Shown here piece after piece: positions 28,737 through 37,229 of a stretch of 50,431 bases of DNA. The DNA is from Acetofilamentum sp. GTDB lineage: Bacteria; Bacteroidota; Bacteroidia; Bacteroidales; JAADGE01. A program made the position numbers and the translations under genes. Below the pieces are notes generated by a model. It was not told where the DNA came from and ran no database searches. It saw only the letters and a program-made list of their open reading frames with translations. Positions within the stretch are counted from its first letter, which is position 1; every line of letters begins with the position of its first letter. The stretch spans positions 3,070-53,500 of the forward strand of contig DYOF01000005.1 of the NCBI GenBank assembly GCA_020720665.1. The letters are read 5' to 3'.

Positions 28737-28824
28737 GTGTCTGAATATTTGTAATTAAATAATAATTTGCAAATCGGATGCCTACATATATTCACAATGC
28801 GTGTTTTTTCCTGCACATAGGAAC
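28734..28824 (-). repeat. Upstream element, copy B
   Basis: Copy of the element described at 27415-27505, upstream of the LOG-family gene. TGCAAATCGGATGC lies at 28768-28781 and GCACATAGG starts at 28813, the same distances from the start codon as in copy A. Confidence 0.6.
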
Positions 28825-28963
28825 ACATCATCAATCTGCAAGAAATTAATATCTTCTGTTAATCTTGCTCTTTTGTGTGAAAAAACTTTCTGATTGGTGT
28901 TTTATTATACTTAATAAATTATATCTTTCGAGTTTAATATCTAAAGAACAAAAGTAAACAATA

Positions 28964-29473
28964 ATGATTAAAAATGATAAATTTCCGATTAAAGTATTTG
29001 TTTTCGGTACTCTGCTTAAAGGAGAACGCTTAGACTATTACATGGACGGCAGTATTTTTGCCGGGAATTATTATACCGAAGGACAATTAATGCAATCTGA
29101 AACAGGTAGTGCATATATTGATTTTTCAATTAAGAACACCGCTACTTTCGGAGAGTTGTATTATATGAATTTCCCCGGATTACTCAGAATTGATCATTTA
29201 GAAAGCCGTTCAGGTGAGTTTCCGAAAGGTTATGATTTAGATTTAACTCAAATTTGGAAAGCAAATGATAACAATATGAACTTCAATTTGAATGAAGCCG
29301 ATTATGCATTTGTATATAAAAGAAGAAATGAACCTCAACAAATTTTATCGGGTGACTGGCGAAAAAGATATAAACCGATAAATGAAATTAATGCATTTTT
29401 ACTGCAAAATTCAAGTGAAAATATAAATTCAGAACGTTTAATCTTTCACATGCTTAAATATTTTAAAAAATAA
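28964..29473 (+). CDS. Gamma-glutamylcyclotransferase-like protein
   Basis: Protein of 169 residues with a gamma-glutamylcyclotransferase (AIG2/BtrG-like) fold. The N-terminal substrate-binding motif appears as VFVFGTLLKGERLDYYM, with FGTL in place of the usual YGTL. The LRIDHLESRSGEFPKGYDLD segment matches the LDxxEG...Y region, which carries the catalytic glutamate in family members. Such enzymes release 5-oxoproline from gamma-glutamyl amines or peptides; the substrate is unknown here. It is divergent from the LOG gene and followed by the Nramp-like gene after 31 bases. Confidence 0.8.
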   Translation: MIKNDKFPIKVFVFGTLLKGERLDYYMDGSIFAGNYYTEGQLMQSETGSAYIDFSIKNTATFGELYYMNFPGLLRIDHLESRSGEFPKGYDLDLTQIWKANDNNMNFNLNEADYAFVYKRRNEPQQILSGDWRKRYKPINEINAFLLQNSSENINSERLIFHMLKYFKK

Positions 29474-29478
29474 TTTTC

Positions 29479-29486
29479 TATATTTG
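29479..29486 (+). promoter_or_regulatory. -7-like element before the Nramp-like gene
   Basis: TATATTTG fits TAnnTTTG and lies 18 bases before the ATG at 29505. No TTG sits at the -33 distance. The box argues against the TTG at 29484 as a start codon, because it overlaps that codon. Confidence 0.45.
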
Positions 29487-29504
29487 TATCTTCTAAAGCA
29501 TGAT

Positions 29505-30899
29505 ATGTTAAAAAAACGCCTTTTAAGCATCCTCTTTTGGTCTGTTGTTTCTGCTGCATTTATAGGACCCGGCACGGTAACAACGGCTACAAAAGCAGGA
29601 GTTTTTTTTAATTTTCAATTACTGTGGGCTCTGGTTTTTTCAACTTTTGCCGCATTATTATTACAAGAAGCCAGTGCACGACTTACGATTAACAGCCAAT
29701 TAAATTTAGGTGAAGCCATTGCTAAAAAATTTGAAGGGAGCACAAATCGTACATTTGTTTTATTTTTTGTTGTAATTGCTATTTTTTTGGGTTGTGCTGC
29801 ATACGAAGCCGGAAATATTTTGGGAGCGGTTCAAGGTCTTAAAATGATGTTTCATATTCCGAATTATTTTTTCGTCGGGGCAATCGGGTTGCTCGCAATT
29901 ATCGTTTTTTTTGTGGGATCTGTTCATTCAATTGCCCGTTTTATGGGTTTAATTGTTTTTTTAATGGGCGGAGCTTTTATTTTCACATCAATTTCTCTTA
30001 AACCGGATTGGGGGCAAGTTATTCACGGAAGTTTTGTACCTGTTATTCCCTCAGGTACAAATTCAGCAATTTTAATTATGGCATTAATCGGAACAACAGT
30101 AATTCCTTATGATTTATTTTTGGGTTCGGGTGCTTTAAATAAAAAACAAAGTTTACAAGATATGAGATTCGGTCTTTCAATTGCAATTATTTTGGGGGGT
30201 ATTATTTCTATGGCAATAATGGGTGTAGGAAATGCCGTTACGGAATCAATGTCAGAGCAAGAAAAAGCAAATTTTATATCTACCATAAGTTTTGACCGAG
30301 ACGGCAACGGATATGTGTTATTAACAGAACATTTAAGAAATAAAATCGGAATATTTGCAGTTTATGTTTTCGGAATAGGAATGTTTGCTGCCGGATTTTC
30401 TTCTGCGGTAACTTCACCGCTTGCTTCTGCAATTACGGCAAAAAGTTTATTTGAAACAAAAGAAAACAAAAAGCGTTGGCATCAAAATAAGTTTTACTTT
30501 AAATCGATTATATTGGCAATACTATCCGTCGGTTTAATTTTCGGATTTTTGGATATAGAACCTATTCCGGCAATTATATTAGCTCAAGCATTTAACGGGT
30601 TAATACTTCCGATGATAGCAATTTTTTTGATTTATGTTGTAAACGACCCTGAAATTATAGGTGAAGAACATTTGAACGGTTGGATATCAAATATTCTGAT
30701 AGGAATTGTATTATGGGGGACAATGTTAATCGGATTTACAAATATTATTACATCTGTTGCAAAAACCTTGAATTTTGATGTTGCTGATAATCAAAACAAT
30801 ATAATGTTAGCAATGATATTAATTTCGTTTATTATAACTGCTTTTATTTTGTGGAAAATATACCGAAAAAGAATTAAACTTGTAGAGCACAGACTTTAA
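29505..30899 (+). CDS. Nramp-family transporter with non-canonical binding site
   Basis: Membrane protein of 464 residues with about 11 hydrophobic segments, belonging to the Nramp (SLC11) family of proton-coupled metal transporters. I start at the ATG at 29505 (MLKKRLLSILFWSVVSAAF). The metal-binding DPGN of the first helix is replaced by GPGT (21-24), and the MPH motif of the sixth helix by IPYD (200-203). Such changes remove canonical Mn/Fe ligands, so the substrate cannot be inferred from the family. Similar GPGT-type relatives occur in Bacteroidota. It ends 19 bases before the convergent pseudogene. Confidence 0.85.
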   Translation: MLKKRLLSILFWSVVSAAFIGPGTVTTATKAGVFFNFQLLWALVFSTFAALLLQEASARLTINSQLNLGEAIAKKFEGSTNRTFVLFFVVIAIFLGCAAYEAGNILGAVQGLKMMFHIPNYFFVGAIGLLAIIVFFVGSVHSIARFMGLIVFLMGGAFIFTSISLKPDWGQVIHGSFVPVIPSGTNSAILIMALIGTTVIPYDLFLGSGALNKKQSLQDMRFGLSIAIILGGIISMAIMGVGNAVTESMSEQEKANFISTISFDRDGNGYVLLTEHLRNKIGIFAVYVFGIGMFAAGFSSAVTSPLASAITAKSLFETKENKKRWHQNKFYFKSIILAILSVGLIFGFLDIEPIPAIILAQAFNGLILPMIAIFLIYVVNDPEIIGEEHLNGWISNILIGIVLWGTMLIGFTNIITSVAKTLNFDVADNQNNIMLAMILISFIITAFILWKIYRKRIKLVEHRL

Positions 30900-30917
30900 A
30901 AATAATCTTACTGTTAT

Positions 30918-31644
30918 TTAAAAATTTCCGGATAAATCAAAATTCCACAGCCACTCTTTTCGTGAATTATTATACGGCAAAACTATTTTTAACCGTTCGG
31001 TTTCGGAAACTAACTGATTATTATGTTTATATACAAGCTGACTATAATCTGTAATTAATCACGATTTGGTTTCAGGCAGAATTTTCAAATGTTCGAGCTC
31101 AATTAATTTTGCAAATTCAGAAATTTCTTCGTCAGAAAAGTGATACTTTTTTCTTAAATACTTAACCGGGAAAAACGATAATTGGTTCAGTATATTTAAT
31201 GATACTACAAAATCGGGAGCTGTATTACGTAAAAAATTCGGTTCGGCAAATTTAATGTCATGCAATAAATCATTTTCTGCCTTTTTTTTGTTTCCTTTGA
31301 AAGGTTTTCTAAAACACCCGAAATATCAACAGAAATTAATTTAAACTTCGGGTATTTCTTTGATTTATTAATGATTTGCCTCGGATGTGCAATATCAACC
31401 AAAATAATCGTTTCAAACATTTCATGGAGTTCATCAAAATGTATATCTATCCGCCGGCCGCTTCCTAAAATAACGGCTGTTCCTTTTTTTTATTCTCCGC
31501 GGATTCTAAAATATAGTTCTTTGTATTATAAATATGTGTTTCCCAATTCTTCTTTTCAAATAAATACCGAGTAATTAAACCCTCCTTGTCTTTATTAAAT
31601 CCAAACTTAGCAGCTATATTTTTTGTTTTAGAATTCAATTTCAC
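30918..31644 (-). pseudogene. Decayed methyltransferase-like gene
   Basis: Remnant of a gene of about 242 codons, starting GTG at 31644 six bases after the coiled-coil gene. Three lesions break it: a one-base loss in an A8 run at 31491-31484, another in an A8 run at 31289-31282, and an in-frame TGA at 31061-31059. Restoring an A9 run at each site rejoins the pieces, from NWETHIYNTKNYILESAENK to VILGSGRRIDIHFDEL, ETIILVDIAHPRQIIN, and VSLNILNQLSFFPVKYLRKK. The last reads on past the TGA to KEWLWNFDLSGNF. The ILGSG ... LVDIAHP pattern resembles a SAM-dependent methyltransferase Rossmann fold. Sequencing errors in homopolymers could explain the frameshifts but not the TGA. Confidence 0.75.
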
Positions 31645-31650
31645 TTTGTT

Positions 31651-32355
31651 TTATTTTTTCAACTCTCGTTTTAGCTTTTCAATTTCGTCTATAAAAAATC
31701 GACTGTCTATGATTTTATCGTCAAACAATTCTTTATCTAATCGGTTTATATAGCTGTTTACTTCTGATTTTACATTAAAATCATCTTCAATTTTTTTAAT
31801 TTCTTCGTTCAATATTTCGAGAAGTTCCGTTTCTTCAATGATTTCAGAGAAATCTTCTGTTCCTGATTGCATCTCCGAAATATTATCTTGGTATTTATTT
31901 ATCAGAGTTATTTTTTTTTGTTCGTTGTCAATTTTTTTTATTTTATCAGTTGTTTCTTCATATTGTTCTAAAATTATTTCATATTCTTGTAATAATGTAT
32001 CAAAAAAATCAATTTTTTTAATACCAAGATTAATCTGCTCTCGGTATTGATAAATCAAACGATCAGTTTTCTCTATCAGTTTTTGGCTTACTCCGGAATT
32101 TACCGTATCAGCTTTAATAGCTTCATACTTATTTAATTCATCATACCAAAATTTCTGATTAATTTGAAAAATTTCGAAAATAATTTCTTTTGCCCATTTA
32201 TTAATTTCGGAAACTTTATTATATTCAATTGTTTTTTCACGTTTGCATTTTTCTACGGCAAAATTTATTTGATTTCTGAAACTTTGTTCAAAAAGATTTT
32301 CCGGTTCGTTTTTTTTATTTTGAAAATTGAAAATACGACTAAAAATAGATTTCAT
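31651..32355 (-). CDS. Coiled-coil protein of unknown function
   Basis: Protein of 234 residues, rich in Glu, Lys and Ile, with no signal peptide and long predicted helices (about 85-145 and 150-234) that look like coiled coil. The N-terminus is MKSIFSRIFNFQNKKNEPEN. I do not recognise a family. It is followed after six bases by the decayed methyltransferase-like gene, so the pair was probably one operon. A TAATTTTG box lies upstream (32383-32376) at a suitable distance, without a -33 TTG. Confidence 0.7.
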   Translation of the reverse strand: MKSIFSRIFNFQNKKNEPENLFEQSFRNQINFAVEKCKREKTIEYNKVSEINKWAKEIIFEIFQINQKFWYDELNKYEAIKADTVNSGVSQKLIEKTDRLIYQYREQINLGIKKIDFFDTLLQEYEIILEQYEETTDKIKKIDNEQKKITLINKYQDNISEMQSGTEDFSEIIEETELLEILNEEIKKIEDDFNVKSEVNSYINRLDKELFDDKIIDSRFFIDEIEKLKRELKK

Positions 32356-32375
32356 AAATATAGGCTTAAATGTTA

Positions 32376-32383
32376 CAAAATTA
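32376..32383 (-). promoter_or_regulatory. -7-like element before the coiled-coil gene
   Basis: Minus-strand TAATTTTG matches TAnnTTTG about 20 bases before the ATG at 32355. The -33 TTG is absent. The rest of the divergent spacer to 32610 shows nothing else I can name apart from the box at 32556. Confidence 0.4.
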
Positions 32384-32555
32384 ATTGTTTTAAGTTTTAA
32401 AATTCTAAATAATTATACAATTAGAACAAGCTCAAAACTATTTAAAATAAGAATAACCGGCAGAAAAAATGCAAAATCATCATAAATAATTAGTTAAATA
32501 TTTAAAAGAGATAAAAATAATTACTAAAATAATTTTTTAAAATTGAAAACATTCT

Positions 32556-32563
32556 TAATTTTG
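32556..32563 (+). promoter_or_regulatory. -7-like element before the OmpA/TPR lipoprotein gene
   Basis: TAATTTTG matches TAnnTTTG, 47 bases before the ATG at 32611. The expected -33 position reads TTT rather than TTG, so this is a moderate call. Confidence 0.45.
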
Positions 32564-32610
32564 CATTAAATGTGAAAATAATATTAACAGTTTAATAAAT
32601 TAATAGAATT

Positions 32611-34392
32611 ATGAAGAAATCAATAATTATTCTTTCATCGCTTTTTATTGCAGCAGCAATATTTACCGGTTGTAATCCATTAACCAAAATGGTTAAAAAA
32701 GCCGGAGAAGTAGATTATAAGACGACGCCTAATCCTCTGGAAATGCATGCCGGAAAAGTTCCGATTGACGTAAAAGTCACTTTCCCTGCTAAATATTTCG
32801 GAAAAACTGTAAGTTTAGTTATTACCCCCGAATTAACAGCCGATAATAACTCATCAAAGAGCGTTTCGTTTAAAACACAAACCGTTATCGGTGAAAAATT
32901 TGAAGATAACTACCAAGTAATCAGCTACAAAGAAGGCGGTTCATTTTCATTTAAAGACACGATTGCTTATGATTCAAAATTCAGAGCATCTGATTTAAAA
33001 TTAAATTTCCAAATTTCAACTCAAAAAGGAAAATCAGCGAATATTACCGAAGTGAAACTGTGTGACGGAATTGTTACGACACCTGAGTTGGTTGACGGCG
33101 GAATGACGATTGACGGAGGTTTAAAAAGAGGAACAGTTTTAGGACAAACAGTTGAAGTTCCTGTGGTAAAACCGGAAGTAAGATTAGAAGTTGAATCAGC
33201 TAAATTATTCTTTGATTTACAAAAATCGGATATTAAAAAAAATGAACTGAAGAAAGAAGATATTACTAATTTAAAAACTTCTATTAAAGATGCTTCCGTT
33301 AATCCGGATAAAGAATTAAAATCAATTAAAATAGCAAGTTATGCTTCACCTGACGGTCCTCAAGATTTAAATGAAAAATTAGTCGGCGACAGAGGTGAAA
33401 ATTCAAAATCAGCTTTTGTTAAAGAATTATCAAAAGAAGAAATTGAACAAATTGAAAATAAAGAGTTTGTTATGACAGAAACTACACCGGTTGAAGATTG
33501 GGAAGGTTTCAAAAAAGCTGTCGAATCTTCTACTATGGAAGACAAAGAATTAGTTTTAAGAGTTTTAAGTATGTATTCAGACCCTGATACACGCGAAGCC
33601 GAAATTAAAAAACTTGCTGCTGTTTATGACAATTTAAGAAAAGATATTCTTCCGTTATTAAGACGTTCAGAAATTAAATTTGAATATCAAGGCAGAGCAA
33701 AATCTGACAGTGAATTAAAATCATTAATTGCTTCAAACGCCGGTGATTTACACCAAGAAGAAATGTTGTATGCTGCTTCAATCAGCGATAATGCGGTAAA
33801 AGAAGATGCCTACAAAACATATACAACAAACTATCCTGAAGATTGGAAAGGTTGGAATAATTTGGCATGCGTTCAAGCTAAAAACGGCAAATTATCAGAT
33901 GCTAAAACAAATTTTGAAAAAGTATTAGCAACAAACGGTGATAATCCTGCTGCTCTTAACAATTTAGGTGTATTAGCATTAGCTGACGGTGATTTTGATG
34001 CCGCATGGGATTTCTTTGAAAGAGCTGAAAATGCCGGATGCAAATCACCAAGTTTAAAATATAATCAAGGAGTTATTTTAATTAAACGTGCTCAGTACGG
34101 TGAAGCTGTTGACCACTTCATAAATAATTCATTTAACAAAGCTTTAGCTCAAACTTTAGCAGGCGACAATGAATCAGCCGTAAATACATTAAACAATTTG
34201 GGTAGCAGCGAATATGGTTTATTCTACTATTTAAAAGCTGTTACTGCGGCAAAAGCTAAAAAAGTTGATGATGTAATTGAAAATTTACGAATTGCAATCT
34301 CAAAAGAAAGTTCTTTAAAAGCATATGCTAAAGATGATCTCGAATTTAGAAACTTTATTGATAATTCTGCATTCAGAGGTGTAATTGAATAA
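32611..34392 (+). CDS. Lipoprotein with OmpA-like domain and TPR repeats
   Basis: Predicted lipoprotein of 593 residues: the signal peptide ends at FTGC, with the lipidated cysteine at 21. Residues 40-160 form a beta-rich domain (PNPLEMHAGKVPIDVKVTFP). A region from about 185 contains KLFFDLQKSDIKKNELKKED and IASYASPDGPQDLNEKLVGD, which reads as an OmpA-like periplasmic fold. TPR repeats follow (about 405-590), for example WKGWNNLACVQAKNGKLSDA and ALNNLGVLALADGDFDAAWD. The combination recurs in Bacteroidota envelope proteins of unknown function. It is a single gene with its own terminator. High Lys/Ala and regular codon use suggest good expression. Confidence 0.75.
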   Translation: MKKSIIILSSLFIAAAIFTGCNPLTKMVKKAGEVDYKTTPNPLEMHAGKVPIDVKVTFPAKYFGKTVSLVITPELTADNNSSKSVSFKTQTVIGEKFEDNYQVISYKEGGSFSFKDTIAYDSKFRASDLKLNFQISTQKGKSANITEVKLCDGIVTTPELVDGGMTIDGGLKRGTVLGQTVEVPVVKPEVRLEVESAKLFFDLQKSDIKKNELKKEDITNLKTSIKDASVNPDKELKSIKIASYASPDGPQDLNEKLVGDRGENSKSAFVKELSKEEIEQIENKEFVMTETTPVEDWEGFKKAVESSTMEDKELVLRVLSMYSDPDTREAEIKKLAAVYDNLRKDILPLLRRSEIKFEYQGRAKSDSELKSLIASNAGDLHQEEMLYAASISDNAVKEDAYKTYTTNYPEDWKGWNNLACVQAKNGKLSDAKTNFEKVLATNGDNPAALNNLGVLALADGDFDAAWDFFERAENAGCKSPSLKYNQGVILIKRAQYGEAVDHFINNSFNKALAQTLAGDNESAVNTLNNLGSSEYGLFYYLKAVTAAKAKKVDDVIENLRIAISKESSLKAYAKDDLEFRNFIDNSAFRGVIE

Positions 34393-34404
34393 TAAGATTT
34401 CTAC

Positions 34405-34440
34405 ATAAAAAAACTCTCGCAGAACTGCGAGAGTTTTTTT
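34405..34440 (+). terminator. Terminator after the OmpA/TPR lipoprotein gene
   Basis: AAAAAACTCTCGCAG and CTGCGAGAGTTTTTT form a long perfect stem around a two-base spacer, ending in a T run. It is a strong intrinsic terminator. Confidence 0.93.
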
Positions 34441-34538
34441 ATGTCAAAAATTCTCCTGTGTATGTTAAATTGTCAGTTATTCAGAAACGGCATACAGTTT
34501 GAAAAAGCAGAACTAAAACGATTTAAAATTTATATAAT

Positions 34539-36590
34539 ATGCAAAAAGGAAAAATAAATGTAACAGGCGAAGACATTTTCCCTATTATTAAAAAATTTCT
34601 ATACTCAGACCACGAAATTTTTTTAAGAGAATTAATCTCAAATGCAGTTGATGCAACTCAAAAATTAAAAATTTTGGCATCAAAGGGAGAATACAAAGAA
34701 GAATTAGGAGATTTAACCATTCGTGTACATATCGATAAAAAAAAGAAAACAATTACGATATCTGATTCCGGTATAGGAATGAGCGGTGCCGAAGTTGAAA
34801 AATATATCAACCAAATTGCTTTTTCCGGTGCCGAAGAATTTATGGAAAAATACAAAGACGACACAAACGCCATAATCGGACATTTCGGACTCGGGTTTTA
34901 TTCATCCTTCATGGTTTCTGAAAAGGTTGAAATTAAAACTAAATCCTATACAGATGCAAAAGCCGTCAAATGGGAATGTGACGGAAGCCCTTCATTTATT
35001 CTTGAAGAAACAGAAAAAGAAACCAGAGGAACAGACATAATTCTTCATATTGATAAAGATTCGAAAGAGTTTTTGGAAGATTCAAAAATTAATGAACTAC
35101 TCAATAAATATTGCAAATTCTTACCGGTTGAAATTGCCTTCGGTAAAGTGCAAGAATGGAAAAAAGATAAATATGTTGATACGGACAAAGATAAAATAAT
35201 CAATAATCCTAATCCGGCGTGGACAAAAAAACCCGCTGATTTAAAAGATGAAGACTATAAAAATTTCTACAGAGAATTATATCCCTTAACATTTGATGAG
35301 CCTTTATTTAATATCCATTTGAATGTTGATTACCCGTTTAACCTGACCGGAATTTTATATTTCCCAAAATTCAAATCTAATTTGGAAATTCAGAAAAATA
35401 AAATTCAACTCTATCAACGTCAAGTTTTTGTTACTGATTCTGTTGAAGGTATTGTTCCTGAATTTTTGACTTTATTACACGGCGTTTTAGACTCACCCGA
35501 TATACCGTTAAATGTATCAAGAAGTTATTTACAAAGTGATAATAACGTTAAGAAAATTTCATCTCATATCACTAAAAAAGTAGCTGACAGGCTAATAGAA
35601 ATTTTCACTAACGAACGTGAAGATTTAGAAAAAAAATGGAATGATTTAAAAGTATTTATTGAGTATGGAATACTTAGCGACGAAAAATTCCAAGAAAAGG
35701 CAATGAAATTTTTCTTACTTAATAATACCGAAGGAAAATATTTCACTTTTGATGAATATAAAGAACTTGTTAAACCAAACCAAACCGATAAAGACAATTC
35801 TGTTATTTATTTATATACCAACGACCGAGAGGGGCAGTTTAGTTTCATTGAAGAAGCAAAACAAAAAGGCTACGACGTATTAATTATGGACGGGCAGTTA
35901 GATTCCCATTTTATAAATCACATAGAATCGAAAATGCCCGGAATACGATTTACACGCGTAGATTCTGATGTTATTGATAAATTGGTTGTAAAAGAAGATG
36001 GATTTGAATCAAAATTAACCATAGAAGATGAAGAAAATCTGCGACCTGTTTTTCAAAGTCAAGTGCCTGACGAAATGAGTTATTTAGTTACATTTGAAGC
36101 TTTATCCGAAACCTCAAATCCGACCATGATTACGCAAAATGAATTTATGCGACGCATGAAAGACATGTCAAAAATGGGAGGAGATGCAGGATATTACGGA
36201 CAATTACCCGACAGTTACAATTTAGTTATAAATTCAAACCATAATTTAATACTGAATCTAAAGAATAAAATGCACGATTCAGTCGGTAAAGAAATTGAAA
36301 CAATAAATAAAGAATTAGATACTTTACAAGCCGATTCAGATGCCCTTAAAAAACTTCAAGAAGGTAAAAAAGAAGAAGAAATCGGTCAAGAAGAAAAAGA
36401 TAAAAGCGAAGAATTAAGCAAAAAAATAAATGAATTAAAGAACAAAAAAACTGAAATACTGAAAACTTACGGAAAAGAAGAAAAACTTGTTAAACAATTG
36501 ATTGATTTGGGATTATTAGCAAATAATATGCTTAAAGGCGAATCCTTAAGTAAATTTGTGAAAAGAAGCCTTGAACTCATTGAAAAATAA
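34539..36590 (+). CDS. htpG: Molecular chaperone HtpG (Hsp90)
   Basis: HtpG, the bacterial Hsp90, 683 residues, cytosolic. The N-terminal ATPase domain has the GHKL motifs: ELISNAVDA (31-39, with Glu31 and Asn35), DSGIGM, and GHFGLGFYS. The middle domain includes LYFPKFKSNLEIQKNKIQLY followed by RQVFVTDS, and SPDIPLNVSRSYLQSD with the conserved Arg. The C-terminal dimerisation domain has a Lys/Glu-rich insert (about 590-650). It is monocistronic, bounded by terminators on both sides. Confidence 0.97.
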   Translation: MQKGKINVTGEDIFPIIKKFLYSDHEIFLRELISNAVDATQKLKILASKGEYKEELGDLTIRVHIDKKKKTITISDSGIGMSGAEVEKYINQIAFSGAEEFMEKYKDDTNAIIGHFGLGFYSSFMVSEKVEIKTKSYTDAKAVKWECDGSPSFILEETEKETRGTDIILHIDKDSKEFLEDSKINELLNKYCKFLPVEIAFGKVQEWKKDKYVDTDKDKIINNPNPAWTKKPADLKDEDYKNFYRELYPLTFDEPLFNIHLNVDYPFNLTGILYFPKFKSNLEIQKNKIQLYQRQVFVTDSVEGIVPEFLTLLHGVLDSPDIPLNVSRSYLQSDNNVKKISSHITKKVADRLIEIFTNEREDLEKKWNDLKVFIEYGILSDEKFQEKAMKFFLLNNTEGKYFTFDEYKELVKPNQTDKDNSVIYLYTNDREGQFSFIEEAKQKGYDVLIMDGQLDSHFINHIESKMPGIRFTRVDSDVIDKLVVKEDGFESKLTIEDEENLRPVFQSQVPDEMSYLVTFEALSETSNPTMITQNEFMRRMKDMSKMGGDAGYYGQLPDSYNLVINSNHNLILNLKNKMHDSVGKEIETINKELDTLQADSDALKKLQEGKKEEEIGQEEKDKSEELSKKINELKNKKTEILKTYGKEEKLVKQLIDLGLLANNMLKGESLSKFVKRSLELIEK

Positions 36591-36604
36591 AAAGTTCTAA
36601 ATTT

Positions 36605-36634
36605 AAAAAACCGGGTATAATTACTCGGTTTTTT
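36605..36634 (+). terminator. Terminator after htpG
   Basis: AAAAAACCGGGTA and TACTCGGTTTTTT pair around a short TAAT loop, with one G-T pair, followed by a T run. Confidence 0.85.
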
Positions 36635-36640
36635 GTCTTA

Positions 36641-36770
36641 CAGTCAGAGTGCGAACGGCAAAGCCCTCGCTGAAAGTTATTGTTTTAATAAAACGAGGTA
36701 TTGATTATTATAACATGTTGTTTATTAACACATTCGTACCCCGACTTGCGAATTTAAGATAATTACAGAA
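36641..36770. repeat. Intergenic repeat-like segment
   Basis: Segment between htpG and the siaC-like gene. GTCAGAGTGCGAACGG (36643-36658) matches 17068-17083 at 15 of 16 bases, and a further similar stretch ends in GAGGTATT or CAGGTATT. The string from 36651 to 36670 can fold as GCGA-GGC-AAA-GCC-TCGC. Its origin is unknown. Confidence 0.4.
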
Positions 36771-36788
36771 AACATTTATGTTAAAAAC

Positions 36789-36820
36789 TTGTAATTTTTA
36801 TATTTATTTTTATATATTTG
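36789..36820 (+). promoter_or_regulatory. Promoter of the siaC-like gene
   Basis: TTG at 36789-36791 and TATATTTG at 36813-36820, separated by 21 bases, fit the Bacteroidota promoter. Transcription would start about 20 bases before the ATG at 36849. Confidence 0.6.
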
Positions 36821-36848
36821 AAGACTTATTCTAAAGTTGTACTCAATA

Positions 36849-37229
36849 ATGGAAAGTATTTATATCGATAAAACAAAAAAAACACCTTTAATAAATTTGA
36901 ACTTAAAGGAGAATATTTTTCAAATAAAAGGTCCTTCTTTTTCTGAAGATATTATTGAAGTATACGAACCTGTTATAAAATGGATAGATTCCGAAATACC
37001 TTTATTACAAAACGAACTGACTTGTGAATTGTATTTCACGGTTTTAAACAGTGCATCTCATAAAAAGATTTTTCAGATATTAATCATGTTAAATTCATAT
37101 ATGGATGACGGTAAAAAAATTAACGTCAAATGGTTTTATGATGAAGATGATGAAGATATTATGGAGATGGGCGAAGACTTAAATGAACTTATAAATATAC
37201 CTTTTGAATTAATTACGGTCAAAAATTGA
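36849..37229 (+). CDS. SiaC-family regulatory phosphoprotein (DUF1987)
   Basis: Protein of 126 residues matching the SiaC/DUF1987 family: MESIYIDKTKKTPLINLNLK at the start, then GPSFSEDIIEVYEPVIKWID. The segment LYFTVLNSASHKKIFQILIM holds a Ser-rich patch (67-70) that aligns with the phosphorylation site of SiaC. In Pseudomonas aeruginosa the kinase SiaB and the PP2C phosphatase SiaA set the phosphorylation state of SiaC. I start at the ATG at 36849 rather than an upstream TTG. The gene is convergent with the siaB-like gene and overlaps its end by 11 bases. The partner protein of SiaC here is not known; no diguanylate cyclase is in the window. Confidence 0.85.
   Translation: MESIYIDKTKKTPLINLNLKENIFQIKGPSFSEDIIEVYEPVIKWIDSEIPLLQNELTCELYFTVLNSASHKKIFQILIMLNSYMDDGKKINVKWFYDEDDEDIMEMGEDLNELINIPFELITVKN

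Noticed and set aside
28949-28956. TACTTTTG on the minus strand as promoter of the LOG-family gene
   Set aside because: It is more than 200 bases from the start codon and has no TTG at the -33 distance.
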